A DNA stretch of 43,114 nt from an uncultured Clostridia bacterium (GTDB lineage Bacteria; Bacillota; Clostridia; Lachnospirales; Bianqueaceae), in assembly GCA_944383515.1 (NCBI GenBank), contig CALWPV010000094.1, positions 1 through 43,114 on the forward strand. Direction: 5' to 3'. The notes beneath the pieces are model-generated. The model ran no database searches. It saw only the letters and a program-made list of their open reading frames with translations, and had not been told where the DNA came from. The translations under genes were made by a program, and so were the position numbers. This document shows positions 40,561 through 43,114 of this stretch, piece by piece. Positions within the stretch are counted from its first letter, which is position 1. Each line of letters starts with the position of its first letter.

Positions 40561-42290
40561 TCTCTATCTCCTCTCCATAAAATTACACCCAGACCCCAGC
40601 CGGTTTGACCGCCGCCGGCCAGAAAATCAGCAAAGCCGCGCTGCAAGGAGGTACGGCGCGGAAGATCCTTTACCGGCTTTTGTGCCTCTGCGCCAAAAAC
40701 CCGCCAAGCGTCATGAAATGTTTCGTCTTTTCCTGTTTTAATAATGTTAAAATCGCGCTGAAAATCTAGGATATTGGAAGACGCCTGCAAAAAGCTCTGA
40801 TAGTCCGGATCCAATAACCAGGAAGTACAGACCAGCGGCAACAGGTCGCCGGTTCGCTGCGCCGCGAAAAAGTGATACGCCTTTTGATACGCGTCTTCTC
40901 TGAGCTGTCTGGTTAGCGGTCCCGCCGAAGGAATGTGCATGTTCACCACGGCGTCGCCCTTTTTCAAGACAATGCCGCCGGCTTCGTACCGCTCTTCTGG
41001 AAAGGGGATAACCTCGAACTGTAAGCGTCCCAGCGCAAACCGTTCCATGGTAAAAAATTTATCATACCACCAGGCCGCAAAATTTCCCCAGACCCCTTTG
41101 ACCGTATGACATTCCATGAGCTTATATTTTAAATCCATCATGGTATGCCAAAACAGCTCTTCTTCCAGGCCTGCTTTTTGGTATCGCGCTTTGAGCTCCG
41201 GCAGAGCGGCCAATAAAAAGCATAAATACTGCTCCCACTCTTCTTCTCCCAGACTCGCCAGTGCTTCTTTCAGCGAAATCTCACCCTCCATATACCGGTG
41301 CGCCAGCACCTCTATTTCCGGTGTCCACCTCGCCTTTACGCTTTCCATTGCTTCCTGCGGAAAAGTAAGGTGCTGCATATATACGGTTAAATCTTTCATA
41401 CTTTCTCTCTCCCATCGCTTACAAAAATCTTGGGGCGGCATAGCCCACAGGTCGATTTTTTCTTCCCCAAAAGGCTGCTCAAACGTAATCCTCACGGAGT
41501 GAAGCGCCGCACGGTTGAATCCCTCTTCCGCGCCGGCGCCGTACAGCGCGTCTCCCAGGAGCGGATGACCAATCGCTGCCATATGCGCCCGGATCTGGTG
41601 TGTCCGGCCCGTTTGCAGCCGCAGCTCCACCAGCGCCGCATGGTCAAACGTATGCCAAACCTTGTACTCCGTCAGACTGGCTTTTCCCTGCTCGGCGGGC
41701 TCTACTTTGAGTAAATCGCCTCTTTTTTCTTGTAGCGGCATGTCAATATAACCACGACCGCTCAGCGCCCCCTTCACTAGCGCCAGATAGCGCCGTGTCA
41801 GTTTACCTTGACTGCGCTGCTGTTCTAGCCGGGTTTGTGTAATCGCGTTCTTCGCGCATAGAATCAGTCCCGACGTATCCTTATCCAGCCGGCCGATTAA
41901 ATGCACGGCTTCATGCTGCCGCGCCGCAATTCGATTGGCCAGCGTGTCTGTATAGTGACCATGGGCCGGGTGGCATACAAGCCCTGCCGGCTTCTGAATG
42001 GCCAGCAAATCCTCGTCTTCATAGAGAATCTGCAGCGGACCAGCAACGGGTATGACCGTTTCTGGTTGCTGCGGAAAGGAGACGGTAATGACGTCACCTT
42101 GCCGCACCGCGGCGCGGGTGGTAATGAGCCTCCCGTCGCGATAGCGCTGCCCATTAATGGTAAGGCCGCCCGGTACAAATTTGACAGTGCGGATTTGACG
42201 CGTGGTTAAGCCCAATCCGCTTTTGAGAACGCTGCCTAGCGGCTGGTTATGATCGGCCGGCCCGGCTATGTAGTTTACTATTTTACTCAT
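40545..42290 (-). CDS. RluA-type pseudouridine synthase fused to an acyltransferase-like (DUF5596/NAT_N-NAT_C) protein
   Basis: A 581-residue two-part protein. Residues 1-297 are a complete RluA/RluD-like pseudouridine synthase: an N-terminal S4-like part, catalytic Asp136 in LIGRLDKDTSGL and RTHQIRAHMAAIGHPLLGD, ending PPQDFCKRWERES at the normal family end. Residue 298 is a Met (codon 41399-41397) that starts MKDLTVYMQHLTFPQEAM; from there the C-terminal 284 residues resemble stand-alone acyltransferase-domain proteins (ELFWHTMMDLKYKL, WYDKFF, HIPSAGPLTRQL, SSNILDFQRDFNII). A GGGAGAGAG stretch lies before that Met, so the second part might also be translated alone. A stop codon between two ancestral genes seems to have been lost. 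The start overlaps pgsA by 4 bases. Confidence 0.88.
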   Translation of the reverse strand: MSKIVNYIAGPADHNQPLGSVLKSGLGLTTRQIRTVKFVPGGLTINGQRYRDGRLITTRAAVRQGDVITVSFPQQPETVIPVAGPLQILYEDEDLLAIQKPAGLVCHPAHGHYTDTLANRIAARQHEAVHLIGRLDKDTSGLILCAKNAITQTRLEQQRSQGKLTRRYLALVKGALSGRGYIDMPLQEKRGDLLKVEPAEQGKASLTEYKVWHTFDHAALVELRLQTGRTHQIRAHMAAIGHPLLGDALYGAGAEEGFNRAALHSVRITFEQPFGEEKIDLWAMPPQDFCKRWERESMKDLTVYMQHLTFPQEAMESVKARWTPEIEVLAHRYMEGEISLKEALASLGEEEWEQYLCFLLAALPELKARYQKAGLEEELFWHTMMDLKYKLMECHTVKGVWGNFAAWWYDKFFTMERFALGRLQFEVIPFPEERYEAGGIVLKKGDAVVNMHIPSAGPLTRQLREDAYQKAYHFFAAQRTGDLLPLVCTSWLLDPDYQSFLQASSNILDFQRDFNIIKTGKDETFHDAWRVFGAEAQKPVKDLPRRTSLQRGFADFLAGGGQTGWGLGVILWRGDRECSMQ

Positions 42291-42841
42291 GCGGCGGTTT
42301 TATGCCACATGCTGTGGTATTCGCTAATGTAACCCAGTAGGGTAATTACCATGCAAAGACCGCAAAAAATGATTAGACCGTTAGCCAAGCCCTGCGGCAT
42401 GGTGGGGAAGGCCAAGAGAAAGAGCAGTACAAAGTCGGTAATGGCGGTTCCTACCTTGCCGTACCACTTCGCACCGTCGAGTTTGCGGCCCAGTTTGCGA
42501 ATGGTAATGGCTCCGGCGATCATCATGAAGCTTTCTTTAATAAATTCAATAACAAACATGGGCCAGAGAAGGGAATAGCGAAAGGCGAGGCAAACGACAA
42601 CGGAGGCCTGCGTTAACTTATCGGCCACCGGATCGAGTAGTTTGCCGAGCTCGGTAATTTGGTGGCATTTTCTGGCAACAATACCGTCAAAAAAGTCGGT
42701 GAGAACGGAAACGGCCAGCGCGATCACGGCCGGCATAAAGTGATCTGTTAAATATAATATAATAAATACGGGAATAAGAATTAAACGGATATATCCCATA
42801 ATGTTGGGAATGGTTAGCAGTTCTTTCTTACTGATTTTCAT
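42287..42841 (-). CDS. pgsA: CDP-diacylglycerol--glycerol-3-phosphate 3-phosphatidyltransferase-like protein
   Basis: A membrane enzyme of the CDP-alcohol phosphatidyltransferase family, making phosphatidylglycerol phosphate. The start was set at ATG 42841, where AAAGGAG lies 7 bases upstream; the longer frame adds 21 basic residues with no site. The 184 residues carry the signature DGIVARKCHQITELGKLLD followed by PVADK (DGxxARx8Gx3Dx3D) and about five membrane helices. It overlaps the downstream fusion gene by 4 bases. The cardiolipin synthase at 27 kb uses its product. Confidence 0.91.
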   Translation of the reverse strand: MKISKKELLTIPNIMGYIRLILIPVFIILYLTDHFMPAVIALAVSVLTDFFDGIVARKCHQITELGKLLDPVADKLTQASVVVCLAFRYSLLWPMFVIEFIKESFMMIAGAITIRKLGRKLDGAKWYGKVGTAITDFVLLFLLAFPTMPQGLANGLIIFCGLCMVITLLGYISEYHSMWHKTAA

Positions 42842-42961
42842 GCGGATTCTCCTTTGTTTACGGCATTCTGCTACCAATATACAAGCCTTTTTCCGCTTTG
42901 TCAACTTAGTTTATTTTATCTTAAGAAAATCTTTCCTTTTTAGGTTGAGTGTAGTATACTA

Positions 42962-43096
42962 GACGCAGCTTCACTTCGCTATGGGTTCTAGCGACTGCGC
43001 TGCGTCTTGCGTTCGCCGAAGCGGCGAACGCCGCAAGGGGACTGAACGGACTACGCAGCTTCACTTCGCTATGGGTTCTAGCGACTGCGCTGCGTC
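42962..43096. repeat. Duplicated palindromic element (46-bp direct repeat with a central hairpin)
   Basis: An almost identical 46-base unit occurs at 42962-43006 and 43053-43096. Each has ends GACGCAGC/GCTGCGTC (or ACGCAGC/GCTGCGT) and an inner TCGCTA/TAGCGA hairpin. Between the copies a 9-bp hairpin GCGTTCGCC/GGCGAACGC (43009-43031), extended by TTGCG/CGCAA, occupies the spacer. No gene is supported here; the long minus-strand frame across it translates the repeat itself. It looks like a REP-type intergenic palindrome, possibly continuing beyond the window. Confidence 0.78.
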
Positions 43097-43114
43097 TTTC
43101 TTTGACGGACACTG

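Noticed and set aside
42962-43096. A CRISPR array
   Set aside because: There are only two units, each palindromic through its full length, with a palindromic spacer and no cas genes.
42921-43112. A 63-codon minus-strand frame with RRSAVARTHSEVKLR twice
   Set aside because: It is the translation of the duplicated 46-bp element; no start site or protein family supports it.

Overview
The window reads as a chromosomal segment of a Bacillota anaerobe, most likely class Clostridia and probably gut-associated. This is inferred from strong GGAGG-type ribosome binding sites, TTGACA-17-TATAAT promoters, the short clostridial-type ThiC under a TPP riboswitch, a Na+-pump decarboxylase beta subunit, the paired TIGR03916/TIGR03915 DNA-repair genes, and host- or plant-glycan hydrolases (GH29, GH27). 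No phage, insertion sequence, CRISPR array or rRNA operon was seen. The species cannot be named from the sequence alone.

Layout. 1-5.2 kb: the 5' part of an unknown gene, an ABC-2 exporter pair, a NUDIX gene that has lost its middle, and an NMT1/SsuA-type ABC importer (lipoprotein, ATPase, permease). 5.4-9.05 kb (minus): a cold-shock gene with a structured leader and two solute-binding lipoprotein genes, the upstream one frameshifted. 9.2-13.8 kb: the TIGR03916/TIGR03915 pair converges on an alaX-ispD-upp operon. 13.9-16.5 kb: two tRNA-Ser genes, then thiC (minus) with a TPP riboswitch and terminator, and a NUDIX hydrolase. 16.6-19.7 kb: a small membrane-anchored protein, a DUF885 lipoprotein, tRNA-Gly and a sirtuin. 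19.7-24.0 kb: a palindrome-rich intergenic region, then TetR, adenosine deaminase, M14 peptidase and a metal-efflux-type membrane protein.

24.1-27.0 kb is a sodium-related block: a CPA2 Na+/H+ antiporter diverges from a Na+-translocating decarboxylase beta subunit, which is preceded by an ion-sensing-type riboswitch with terminator and followed by a 42-residue membrane protein missed by length cut-offs. 27.1-32.2 kb: cardiolipin synthase, a membrane-anchored hypothetical protein, ddl-murI-DUF1934 and a flavodoxin-like protein. 32.3-37.1 kb: tRNA-Ser and tRNA-Glu, a TolB-like propeller, and a tightly overlapping run GH27-zinc ribbon-HD hydrolase-VanY-xpt. 37.2-42.8 kb (minus): pgsA, an RluA-type pseudouridine synthase fused in frame to an acyltransferase-like protein, a small membrane protein, a MATE transporter and a GH29 fucosidase. 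The window ends in a duplicated palindromic element.

The most unusual signals are non-coding. A run of hairpins lies in front of the TetR gene. A related leader element before two neighbouring genes (TetR and adenosine deaminase) pairs CTCCG with the ribosome binding site, and a comparable inverted repeat covers the importer lipoprotein's ribosome binding site. Others are a hairpin plus T-run in the csp leader, the riboswitch before the Na+ pump, and the 46-bp palindromic direct repeat at the right end.
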